This document shows positions 1 to 6,106 of a DNA stretch of 6,106 bases, one piece after another. Each line of letters begins with the position of its first letter. Position 1 is the stretch's first letter. The position numbers and the translations under genes are program-made. The notes under the pieces are model-generated. The model did no database searches and was not told where the DNA came from. It saw only the letters and a list, made by a program, of their open reading frames with translations. Source of the DNA: Deltaproteobacteria bacterium (GTDB lineage Bacteria > DRYD01); contig JAPYWL010000062.1 of the NCBI GenBank assembly GCA_028276365.1, forward strand, positions 1 to 6,106, read 5' to 3'.

Positions 1-183
1 AGAAAAGAACTAAAAACAGATATAGAAAGATTAGATAACAAAATAGAGGAAGTAAGAAAAGAACTAAAAACAGATATAGAAAAATTAGATAACAAAATAG
101 AAGAAGTAAGAAAAGAATTAAAAAACGATGTCAATAATTTAGATAAGAGAATAGAAAAATTGGATAATAAAATAGAAGAAGCA
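1..183 (+). repeat. Tandem 54-nt repeats encoding an 18-residue coiled-coil unit
   Basis: Unit 1 is 1-54 and unit 2 is 55-108. They differ at two bases (R to K in codon 10, and a silent GAG/GAA). Unit 3 (109-183) is 75 nt: it starts and ends like the others but carries seven extra codons (LDKRIEK or an equivalent placement), exactly one heptad, so the coiled-coil phase is kept. A decayed fourth unit starts at 184 (KKELKIDIHNL). The array probably extends left of the window. Confidence 0.9.
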
Positions 184-588
184 AAAAAAGAATTAAAAAT
201 AGATATACACAACTTAAGGATAGAATTTAAAGAAAATATATCGGAAATAAATCAAAGAGTAATAGATATCGAAAAAACTCTAAGACAGGAAATTTTAGGA
301 ATGTCAATTAAATTAGATCAAATGAACAAAAGAATAGATGACCTATTTTTCCAATATGAATATAAAATGAATAATATCCAACAAGAATACAAAAAATACA
401 TAATCAATATAAGCAGAGAAATAAATAAAGAATTAAATGAATACGTAAATAATAGATTAAAAGAAGAACTAAATAAAATGATGAATAATGAAAATGATGA
501 AGAGTATAAGAAAAATATAAGGTTTCAAATGAAATTAACAGAAATAATAAAAAATGTTATAGATGAATATTATAAAAAAGCTTCCTAA
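1..588 (+). CDS. Coiled-coil repeat protein, 3' part (5' end outside window)
   Basis: The reading frame is open from base 1 to the TAA at 586-588 (195 visible residues), so the true start lies left of the window. The first conventional start codon in frame, a TTG at 160, sits inside a repeat and has no ribosome binding site, so I do not use it. The protein is almost wholly Lys, Glu, Asn, Asp, Ile and Leu. Its first part consists of 18-residue units (RKELKTDIE-x-LDNKIEEV) with hydrophobic residues spaced 4-3-4-3-4, the pattern of a heptad plus an 11-residue hendecad in a long coiled coil. From about residue 75 the repeats fade, but the coiled-coil-like composition continues to a C-terminus ending YYKKAS. 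No membrane segment, signal peptide or enzymatic motif is visible. A structural, scaffold or tether role is possible; the function is unknown. It converges on the nucleotidase gene with a 46-nt gap. Confidence 0.85.
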   Translation, partial: RKELKTDIERLDNKIEEVRKELKTDIEKLDNKIEEVRKELKNDVNNLDKRIEKLDNKIEEAKKELKIDIHNLRIEFKENISEINQRVIDIEKTLRQEILGMSIKLDQMNKRIDDLFFQYEYKMNNIQQEYKKYIINISREINKELNEYVNNRLKEELNKMMNNENDEEYKKNIRFQMKLTEIIKNVIDEYYKKAS

Positions 589-634
589 ATATCACTGCTT
601 TAAAAATTATTTATTTTTATTTTTTATTATTTTT

Positions 635-2173
635 TTATTTTTTGGATTGTAAATATTTTAGAGGTTCAAAGCTATCATTTAAAGGCGAGTGTTCTTTAAT
701 ATAGTTAGCTATTATATCTCTGATATATCCGTAGTTTTCGAATACTGGATATCTTTTGAATTCAGTATATCCATCTCCTCCATAATATAAGAAATCTATG
801 GTAGCTACTTTATATTCTTTGTCTTCTTGAATTTCTTTACCATTTAATAACCATTTGTTTTCTTTAAATTCTAAGGAACTATTGTATTTTAATGGAGTTT
901 TTTTATTTTCCATACTGTTAAGGAGCTCTAAAATATCTTTACCTTTCATTTTCACTGTTATTAACATATTTTCAAAAGGTAATATACTAAATACTTGTCC
1001 GTAAGTTATATTACCTTTATTAAGGATATCCCTAATTCCTCCAGTATTATAGAAGGCTATGTCAGAATTAGTATAATAGACCATTATGTTAGTTATTAAA
1101 GTACCTAAATTATTAGAAATATCTTTGGAATTTTTATCAAAGGTGGTATTAGATTGTCCCAAAACTTCGGTAGCATATTTTTCAGAATCTGAAATATATT
1201 TCTTTAATATTTTAGTTATTTGATTATCGGGAGTGATAATTTTATTAATAGTAGGATAAAGTTTATAACTGATTAAATCAATATTTTTAGGATTTTTATT
1301 AACATTTAGTTTAATATAACCTATGTATTTTCCATAGCTTCCAGTTTGAAGTATTAATATATTTTTATTATTGTTTTGTACAGTTATAGGTTCATATAAA
1401 GTGGTGTGACTATGTCCACCTATTATTAAATCTATATAATCTACATTTTTAGCTAATTTTTCGTCTTCTTTAACTCCTAAGTGTGTTAAAGCTATTATTA
1501 AATCTGGATTATTTGATAGTATTTCAGATTTATATTTATTAAGAATTTCAATTGGATCAAGGATTTTATGATTATTAAGAGCTTTGGGCATAGTTATTTG
1601 TTCAGTTTCTGGAGTTAATAATCCTATAACAGCTATTTTTAAATTATTTTTATTTATTATAATATAAGGTTTAGTATATTTAAATAATGGATTAGCATTA
1701 GCACATAGTACTGGCATCTTTAAATTTTTTACTATATTTAAGAATTTTTCATATCCAAAATCAAATTCATGGTTTCCTAAGGTAACAGCATCATAATTTA
1801 GATAATTATAAAAATCTACTACTGATTGACCATAGGAAAGATTAGAGTATATAGTACCTGCACTAAAATCTCCTGCATCTAATAATAACACATTTTTTTC
1901 TTGAGTTCTTATATTATTTACAATAGAAGAAATATATTCTGCTCCTGCTACTTCATACTCATATTTTTCAAAAATTTTTTGAGTTTGACTAACTATTCTT
2001 CCATGAAAATCATTAGTATGTAATATAACTAATTCTTCTGCTAAAATCGGATTTATAAATACTAATAAAATCCAAATGAAACTAATTATACAATATATAA
2101 AAAGATAATTTGTTTTTTTTAGTTTTTTATTTTTTATATTTTTTTTATTTTTGATATTTTTGTTGTTTTCCAT
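635..2173 (-). CDS. Secreted 5'-nucleotidase / bifunctional metallophosphatase (UshA/YfkN family)
   Basis: A 512-residue protein expected to hydrolyse nucleotides, nucleotide sugars or related phosphate esters outside the cytoplasm. After a Lys/Asn-rich start (1-22) comes a hydrophobic segment (about 23-45) ending PILA before EE, which fits a signal peptide or an N-terminal anchor. The metallophosphatase domain follows with all metal-site motifs: HTNDFHG (D55, H57), DAGD (D102), GNHE (133-136), THLG (H231) and GGHSHT (H254, H256). The C-terminal 5'-nucleotidase domain shows NTGGIRD (376-382), ILPF (397-400) and the GGDGY substrate-stacking loop (465-469). Length and domain order are usual for the family. 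The ATG at 2173 has an AAAGGGG Shine-Dalgarno about 10 nt upstream. It is the last gene of the - strand run, 49 nt after the glycosyltransferase. The exact substrate cannot be read from the sequence. Confidence 0.95.
   Translation of the reverse strand: MENNKNIKNKKNIKNKKLKKTNYLFIYCIISFIWILLVFINPILAEELVILHTNDFHGRIVSQTQKIFEKYEYEVAGAEYISSIVNNIRTQEKNVLLLDAGDFSAGTIYSNLSYGQSVVDFYNYLNYDAVTLGNHEFDFGYEKFLNIVKNLKMPVLCANANPLFKYTKPYIIINKNNLKIAVIGLLTPETEQITMPKALNNHKILDPIEILNKYKSEILSNNPDLIIALTHLGVKEDEKLAKNVDYIDLIIGGHSHTTLYEPITVQNNNKNILILQTGSYGKYIGYIKLNVNKNPKNIDLISYKLYPTINKIITPDNQITKILKKYISDSEKYATEVLGQSNTTFDKNSKDISNNLGTLITNIMVYYTNSDIAFYNTGGIRDILNKGNITYGQVFSILPFENMLITVKMKGKDILELLNSMENKKTPLKYNSSLEFKENKWLLNGKEIQEDKEYKVATIDFLYYGGDGYTEFKRYPVFENYGYIRDIIANYIKEHSPLNDSFEPLKYLQSKK
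2126..2161 (-). repeat. 18-nt direct repeat in the 5' end of the nucleotidase gene
   Basis: Codons 5-10 and 11-16 both encode KNIKNK. The two 18-nt copies match at 17 of 18 bases (ATC versus ATA). The repeat lengthens the basic n-region ahead of the signal peptide and looks like replication slippage in A-rich DNA. Confidence 0.8.
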
Positions 2174-2222
2174 AAAATTATTTCCCCTTTCTTTTTTTAA
2201 TTATATTTATTTTTATTTACAT

Positions 2223-3227
2223 TCATTTAATTATAGCTCTTTCATCAATTTTAATTAAATCAGCTAAAAATGAATTTATAATTACTTTTGAATTTTTTAA
2301 TAATTTTTTATTTTGGAAATCTAAGTAATTTTTTATTTCTTTAATAGTAAATAAAATGTATAAGAATATGAGAATTAAAGTTAAGCTAAAAAATAGATTT
2401 ATAAATGAAGAAATTATTATAGATAAAAGAATAAAAACGTTTAATATTTCCAATTTTTTGAGATTTTTCTTTATTTTATCAAAATTAGAGTTTTTAATAA
2501 TATTTAGAGTTAATAATCTTAGGATTAGCCAAATAATTTTAGAATATCCATAATGACTTTTTCCAAAGATCCTATTGCTAAAATTAACTTTTATGTTTTC
2601 TATCTTGTTTTTATTAGCAAATGATATAATAGGTAAAAATCTATGGTATCCATAGGGTAATTTTAAATTTTTTATGGAATCTTTTTTATAAGCTTTTAGG
2701 GAACATCCTACATCTTTAATTTGGTAACTTGAAACTAAGTTTATTAATTTATTCCCAATTGAAGAAGCAATTACTCTAAATCCTTCATCTCTATTTTCTC
2801 TATACCCACTTAAAACTTCTATTTCTTTGCTTTGTATATCTCTAAAAAGTTTTATAATATCATAGGGATCATTTTGTAAGTCAGAATCTAAGGTTATAAT
2901 AACATCACCTGTTACTACCTCAAATCCAGTAGATAAAGCATAAGATTGCCCAAAATTTGAATTTAATTTAATTAATATTAATTTAATTTTTTCTAGAAAG
3001 CTACTTTTTATTTCATTTAATTTATTATCTTTTATTGAATTTAATAAAATATCTAAACTATCATCATCGCTACCATCATCTATTAAAATTATTTCAATAA
3101 ATTCTAAATTATAAAAATCAGTTAATAAAATATTTGAAACATCTAAAAGTTTTTTGTATAAAATTTCTAAATTTTTATTTTCATTATGGAAAGGAGAGAC
3201 TATAGAAATACTTTTATATTTCGCCAT
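2223..3227 (-). CDS. GT2 family glycosyltransferase, polyprenyl-phosphate sugar transferase type (GtrB/DPM1-like)
   Basis: A 334-residue inverting GT-A enzyme, expected to move a sugar from a nucleotide donor to a polyprenyl phosphate on the cytoplasmic face of the membrane. The motifs come in family order: VSPFHNE (10-16), LIDDGSDD (49-56), the GQSYAL segment (93-98), the DxD motif in LDSDLQNDP (D114, D116), GYRENRDEG (141-149), KDVGCSLKAY (171-180), and RIFGKSHYG (219-227) before an amphipathic segment (229-245), as in GtrB. A hydrophobic stretch at about 262-297 could be a membrane hairpin, followed by a basic tail. The RxYxExKxRPxY-like ending common in GtrB relatives is not recognisable. 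The ATG at 3227 has an AAGGA site about 9 nt upstream (complement at 3237-3241). It lies 45 nt after the PrsW-like gene, probably in the same operon. The sugar is unknown; no flippase or second transferase is in view. Confidence 0.93.
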   Translation of the reverse strand: MAKYKSISIVSPFHNENKNLEILYKKLLDVSNILLTDFYNLEFIEIILIDDGSDDDSLDILLNSIKDNKLNEIKSSFLEKIKLILIKLNSNFGQSYALSTGFEVVTGDVIITLDSDLQNDPYDIIKLFRDIQSKEIEVLSGYRENRDEGFRVIASSIGNKLINLVSSYQIKDVGCSLKAYKKDSIKNLKLPYGYHRFLPIISFANKNKIENIKVNFSNRIFGKSHYGYSKIIWLILRLLTLNIIKNSNFDKIKKNLKKLEILNVFILLSIIISSFINLFFSLTLILIFLYILFTIKEIKNYLDFQNKKLLKNSKVIINSFLADLIKIDERAIIK

Positions 3228-3272
3228 TTTTTTTAATCCTTAACTTTAATATTAATATCAACTGTTTTTAAT

Positions 3273-4592
3273 TTATGAGCCAAATAATATTGGCCTTAAT
3301 ATATATAATATACCTTTTTTTTCTTGTAGTTCATTATATATTTCTTGATTATTAGAATTTAGGTATTGTTTTTTTAGTAATGAGTAAGAAGCTAACAAGT
3401 TCATATATATATCATAAAGTTTCTTTAATTTGCTATCTAAATAACTACTTTTTCTTTTATTTCTTAAGTTTAGATTAATCAATTCATTTAAGATGTTATT
3501 ATCAATTAGATTTTCGTTAATTTCATCTTGTAAAACCTCTACCATTATATTTCTCTCTACGTAAACTGATCTTATGTAAAATAGGATATTTAGAAAAATG
3601 TAAATAAGTGTATAAAATGGGAATACAATACACATTAATAGAAGATTTGAGGAGAAAATAAGAGAAGAGAAATTCCATAGGAAATGCGAACCAACACTTA
3701 GTAAATATCCTCCTGTTACATATAGTATTTTTTTTAGGTAATCCTTAGTTAAGGTAGCAAAGCCTATAGAAAATCCAACAAATGAGGTCATTAAAGAATG
3801 TAGTATAAACCCAAATACCCACCTGAGAATCATTTGAAGAAAACCTCCACTTAGTCCTGCTATAGCTATTCCGTTAGCAATGTATATATAATCTTCAACT
3901 AACTTAAATCCCAGTCCTGCAGCAGCTGCATATACCATACCATCTATTGGACTATTGAATTTTGTTCTTAAAAACAATAATATTATAACTATTGCTAATA
4001 ATTTAAAAAACTCTTCAAATATTGGAGCACTTACAACTATTCCACATATATTACCAAATGTTTGACCACATATAAAGCTAGATATTGTGATATTAAATTC
4101 ATTAGCTATTAAAGCAAAAAAAGTAGCACCTAAGGCACCCCATATAAAAGCAAATATTATATGGCTCCAATCCTCCTTTTCATATATATCTAATAACCTC
4201 AAAAAATATAAAGCTAAAAAACTAAATAGAATAGAAATTGAATAATATATTAATGCTAATAAAATTCCTCCTATCCCGCCTCTACTTATTATCATTGTCC
4301 CTGTTAAAATACTAAAACATAAACAAGAAATAAAAAATATAAAAGAAAATATCACAAAAATTAATATAGTTTTGTTTCTATTTGATACATTATAACTGAG
4401 ATTGTTAATCAAATTTATAGCTTCATCTATGCTTTTAATATAAACATTAGGTGTATTATTATTATATTGAGTTTTAATGTTTAAATCAAAGTTACTTGAA
4501 GGTTTTGGAGTATCATGAATTATTGAACCGCAATTGGGGCAAAAGATGTATTCTGACCTAACACTATATCCACAATTATAACACTTGCTAAT
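3273..4592 (-). CDS. Zinc-ribbon PrsW-type intramembrane protease, probable ATT start
   Basis: The frame runs from an upstream TAA (4596-4598) to the TAA at 3273-3275. I place the start at the ATT at 4590-4592 (439 residues), because a GGAGGG Shine-Dalgarno lies 7 nt before it. The first conventional start, a TTG at 4410-4412, has no clear site and would remove an intact zinc ribbon. Residues 4-21 hold C4-x2-C7 and C18-x2-C21 (CYNCG, CPNCG), followed by a low-complexity linker to about 70. About eight membrane segments follow (roughly 74-340). The PrsW motifs are FEEFFK (E193, E194, K197), FKLVEDY (E233), LHSLMTS (H265) and SHFLWN (H303), which are the membrane-embedded glutamate/histidine motifs of family M82. 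A charged helical cytosolic tail fills 341-439. In Bacillus, PrsW cleaves the anti-sigma factor RsiW; the substrate here is unknown. Other members of the wider CPBP/PrsW superfamily need not be proteases. Confidence 0.85.
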   Translation of the reverse strand: MSKCYNCGYSVRSEYIFCPNCGSIIHDTPKPSSNFDLNIKTQYNNNTPNVYIKSIDEAINLINNLSYNVSNRNKTILIFVIFSFIFFISCLCFSILTGTMIISRGGIGGILLALIYYSISILFSFLALYFLRLLDIYEKEDWSHIIFAFIWGALGATFFALIANEFNITISSFICGQTFGNICGIVVSAPIFEEFFKLLAIVIILLFLRTKFNSPIDGMVYAAAAGLGFKLVEDYIYIANGIAIAGLSGGFLQMILRWVFGFILHSLMTSFVGFSIGFATLTKDYLKKILYVTGGYLLSVGSHFLWNFSSLIFSSNLLLMCIVFPFYTLIYIFLNILFYIRSVYVERNIMVEVLQDEINENLIDNNILNELINLNLRNKRKSSYLDSKLKKLYDIYMNLLASYSLLKKQYLNSNNQEIYNELQEKKGILYILRPILFGS

Positions 4593-4599
4593 AAATTAT

Positions 4600-4605
4600 C
4601 CCTCC
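4600..4605 (-). promoter_or_regulatory. Shine-Dalgarno GGAGGG that decides the PrsW-like start
   Basis: On the - strand, GGAGGG lies 7 nt before the ATT codon at 4592, a normal spacing for initiation. It is the strongest ribosome binding site in the window. It overlaps a tiny ORF, ATG GAG GGA TAA (4607-4596), in the same frame. Confidence 0.65.
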
Positions 4606-4635
4606 ATAGGTAAATCCATTAATAAACTAAATCCC

Positions 4636-5406
4636 TTAGTAAACTATACCACCATCAAAAAATATATGCTGATTGTTTATATAAGTATTTTCATAGCTTA
4701 ATAAAAAAGCTATAAATTTCCCTATTTCTTTTACATCTGCTATTCTTTTTATTAATATGTTTTTTTCTATTTCTTTTATATAATCATTAGGGGATATATT
4801 CAATATCTTAGATTGTTTAAGTATGTAATCTTGTAGTCGTTCGGTATTTATATAACCTGGAGCTACAGCGTTTATTAATAGTTTCCCATTAAAACTTTCC
4901 GATAATTCTAAATTAATAGTTTTTAAAGCATTAACAAGTGCCAATCTTAAAGAGTTTGAAACTATCATGTTTTTAGTTATCTTTTTGGTAGTAAATGAAG
5001 TTATTGCTACTATTCTAGGATATTCTGAATTTTTTAGATAATTAATTGTATTTTTTATTATTTCAATTGGTGATAAAAACATTGTTTTAAAATAGCTTAG
5101 CCATTCGTTATGGGTTATTTCATGAAATGGTTTGATATTAGGTCCCCCATAGTTTATTAGTATAGAATCAAGTTTGTTTATATTTTCTAATATATCAACT
5201 AAATTTTTTAAAGTAGAATCTTCTGAAATATCACCAGGTAGAAGAATTATTTTATCTTCTGAATAATTTTTTCTTAGTTCATTATATGCTTTAAGGGGGT
5301 TTCTGGAATTTAAAATAATGTGATAATTTTTAGCTAACATTTGATTAGCTACTTCAAAACCAATTCCTTTAGATCCCCCTAATATTAATGCAAAATTTTT
5401 TGACAT
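4636..5406 (-). CDS. Short-chain dehydrogenase/reductase, atypical active site
   Basis: A 256-residue single-domain SDR with the expected Rossmann core. GGSKGIG (10-16) is the nucleotide-binding loop, SR at 34-35 would favour NADP(H), and GDI (58-60) is the adenine-site Asp. NYGGP (85-89) stands in for NNAG. ITS gives the catalytic-type S137. APGYINTER (182-190) and a C-terminal FFDGG (249-253) close the fold. The catalytic Tyr (13 after the Ser) and Lys (17 after) are replaced by S150 and R154 in a SNSLR context. From memory, a recognised SDR branch shares GGP, SN-x-x-R and PG-x-x-x-T-x-R, and the protein fits that branch. Such proteins are often labelled 3-oxoacyl-ACP reductase, but the substrate is unknown and classical oxidoreductase activity is doubtful. 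The ATG at 5406 follows an AAGGAAG site at good spacing. The gene starts 16 nt after the STAS gene, so the two are probably co-transcribed. Confidence 0.9.
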   Translation of the reverse strand: MSKNFALILGGSKGIGFEVANQMLAKNYHIILNSRNPLKAYNELRKNYSEDKIILLPGDISEDSTLKNLVDILENINKLDSILINYGGPNIKPFHEITHNEWLSYFKTMFLSPIEIIKNTINYLKNSEYPRIVAITSFTTKKITKNMIVSNSLRLALVNALKTINLELSESFNGKLLINAVAPGYINTERLQDYILKQSKILNISPNDYIKEIEKNILIKRIADVKEIGKFIAFLLSYENTYINNQHIFFDGGIVY

Positions 5407-5422
5407 AATTATACTTCCTTAA

Positions 5423-5767
5423 TTATGATTTATTTAATTCATCTATAGCTTCATTGATTGAATTTACTATTTTAAAAACTTTAAATAAACCTGTTATTTC
5501 AAAAATTTGATTTATATAACTATTAGGAGATATGATGACTAATTTTCCTTCTTTTTCTTTTACTTTTTTAAGAACTCCTATTAAAACCCCTAAACCTGTA
5601 CTATCTATGAATTTAACTTTTTCCATCGAAATAATTATATTTTTATAATCTTCAATTTCTTTAAGAATATCGGATTTAACTTTAGGGGAAGTGTAAGTAT
5701 CTACTTCACCTTCTATATTTATTATAACATAATTCTCTTTTTTATTTATTATCAAATTCACATTCAT
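5423..5767 (-). CDS. STAS-domain anti-sigma-factor antagonist (SpoIIAA/RsbV type)
   Basis: A 114-residue single STAS domain, the usual size for an anti-anti-sigma factor. Visible elements are the opening strand with NIEGEVDTYTSP (17-28), then IISMEKVKFIDSTGLGVLIG (45-64), where S56 after D55 is the expected phosphorylation site for an anti-sigma kinase, and a closing helical part with ITGLFKVFKIV (91-101). In the known scheme, the unphosphorylated protein binds the anti-sigma kinase and frees the sigma factor, and phosphorylation at the Ser stops this. No kinase, phosphatase or sigma gene is in the window, so the partner is unknown. The ATG at 5767 has no recognisable Shine-Dalgarno; its leader is A/T only for about 18 nt. 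The stop lies 16 nt before the SDR start, and the SDR ribosome binding site follows the stop directly. Confidence 0.95.
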   Translation of the reverse strand: MNVNLIINKKENYVIINIEGEVDTYTSPKVKSDILKEIEDYKNIIISMEKVKFIDSTGLGVLIGVLKKVKEKEGKLVIISPNSYINQIFEITGLFKVFKIVNSINEAIDELNKS

Positions 5768-5804
5768 ATTTTTATTTTTATAAAGATTGTGAGATATTTA
5801 TATA

Positions 5805-5823
5805 CCGCTTCCCACATAAGCGG
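5805..5823. repeat. Inverted repeat (6-bp stem, 7-nt loop) between the YtxH-like and STAS genes
   Basis: CCGCTT (5805-5810) and AAGCGG (5818-5823) pair perfectly around CCCACAT. This is the only GC-rich patch in the 90-nt gap 5768-5857, which is otherwise A/T. On the - strand the hairpin is followed by TATATAAATATC and not by a T-run, so a classical terminator for the upstream gene is unlikely. An operator, an mRNA processing or stability hairpin, or a weak terminator are all possible. I could not place a convincing -35/-10 pair near it. Confidence 0.5.
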
Positions 5824-5857
5824 AATTTAATTTTAATTTTTAAAATTTTTTATTTTT

Positions 5858-6106
5858 TTATTCTGCTTTTGATTCTTGGGCTTTCTTAGAGAACTTCTCT
5901 TTTAGATCTTGGATAATTTTTTCTCCTTCTTCCTTAAGATGTTTGATTTCTTGATTAAGTTTTTGAATTTGTTTATTAGCTTCTTCTAAAGTTTCTGTAG
6001 TTTTTTCTTTTATTAGTTTTCGTGTTTCTTCTCCTGAGGTAGGGGCATACAGGATCCCAATAACACTACCTACTGCTACTCCTATTAAAAAAGAAACTAC
6101 TATATC
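5858..6106 (-). CDS. YtxH-like small membrane protein, 5' end outside window
   Basis: The frame is open from the right edge (base 6106) to the TAA at 5858-5860, giving 82 residues; the start codon is outside the window. Residues 3-21 form a glycine-zipper membrane segment (FLIGVAVGSVIGILYAP), followed by TSGEETRK, the sequence signature of the YtxH family (Gly-rich helix, then L-x-APxSGxETR). The rest (33-78) is a highly charged helix with hydrophobic residues at 3-4 spacing (L40, I47, L50, I54, L57, I64, L68), likely a coiled coil, ending in a Lys/Glu-rich tail. With only a few residues missing at the N-terminus, the length fits the family. Bacillus YtxH is known as a stress-induced protein of unclear biochemical role. 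The STAS gene follows after 90 nt, with an inverted repeat between them, so co-transcription is possible but less certain than for the genes downstream. Confidence 0.85.
   Translation of the reverse strand, partial: DIVVSFLIGVAVGSVIGILYAPTSGEETRKLIKEKTTETLEEANKQIQKLNQEIKHLKEEGEKIIQDLKEKFSKKAQESKAE

Noticed and set aside
1-183. CRISPR-like array
   Set aside because: The repeats are contiguous, in frame and protein-coding, with no unique spacers.
160-588. TTG at 160 as the start of the coiled-coil protein
   Set aside because: The same frame is open with matching repeats back to base 1, and no ribosome binding site precedes the TTG. It is an internal Leu codon.
574-634. Terminator between the convergent coiled-coil and nucleotidase genes
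   Set aside because: AAAGC (578-582) and GCTTT (597-601) can pair around a 14-nt loop, and a T-run follows on the - strand, but the stem is only 5 bp and overlaps the coiled-coil coding end. The T-rich gap alone is not proof of a terminator in DNA this AT-rich.
2356-2553. A 65-codon open frame on the + strand
   Set aside because: It lies wholly inside the glycosyltransferase gene, antisense to its membrane and C-terminal part. It has no domain or clear ribosome binding site, and its composition is what AT-rich shadow frames give.
5777-5782. TATAAA as a -10 box for the STAS gene
   Set aside because: No -35-like hexamer lies at suitable spacing, and TATAAA-like strings occur by chance throughout this sequence.

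Overview
The window is very AT-rich DNA. By eye, GC is roughly a quarter, and lower in the gaps and in the glycosyltransferase gene. It looks bacterial: genes are tightly packed, Shine-Dalgarno sites are of the AGGA/GGAGG type, and the protein families (YtxH, STAS anti-anti-sigma factor, PrsW, GtrB-like GT2, secreted 5'-nucleotidase) are typical of low-GC bacteria. No rRNA, tRNA or lineage-specific marker is present, so I do not assign a phylum.

Layout. On the + strand, the left edge (1-588) holds the 3' end of a coiled-coil protein that is open from the first base. Its visible N-terminal part is built of 54-nt tandem repeats. Everything else lies on the - strand and is read from right to left: a YtxH-like small membrane protein cut by the right edge (5858-6106), a STAS-domain anti-sigma-factor antagonist (5423-5767), an atypical short-chain dehydrogenase (4636-5406), a zinc-ribbon PrsW-type intramembrane protease (3273-4592), a GtrB/DPM-like family 2 glycosyltransferase (2223-3227) and a secreted 5'-nucleotidase/metallophosphatase (635-2173). 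The gaps between these genes are 90, 16, 43, 45 and 49 nt, so the last five, and perhaps all six, are probably one transcription unit. It converges on the coiled-coil gene across a 46-nt T-rich gap. No stretch over 300 nt lacks a gene.

How the genes may work together. Most products act at or near the membrane. STAS proteins (SpoIIAA/RsbV type) and PrsW proteases are both known elsewhere for freeing sigma factors from anti-sigma factors, and YtxH-type proteins are known in Bacillus as stress-induced. An envelope or stress-response theme is therefore reasonable, but it is inference: no sigma factor, anti-sigma factor or kinase lies in the window. The GT2 enzyme and the nucleotidase point to polyprenyl-linked sugar transfer and extracytoplasmic nucleotide hydrolysis.

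Main points for a second look: (1) the PrsW reading frame continues 60 codons past its first conventional start codon into a perfect four-cysteine zinc ribbon, and the only well-placed Shine-Dalgarno points to an ATT start codon; (2) the dehydrogenase has Ser and Arg where the catalytic Tyr and Lys should be; (3) the coiled-coil gene has near-identical 54-nt repeats with a one-heptad insertion in the third unit. I found no CRISPR array, insertion sequence, RNA gene or evident new defence system.
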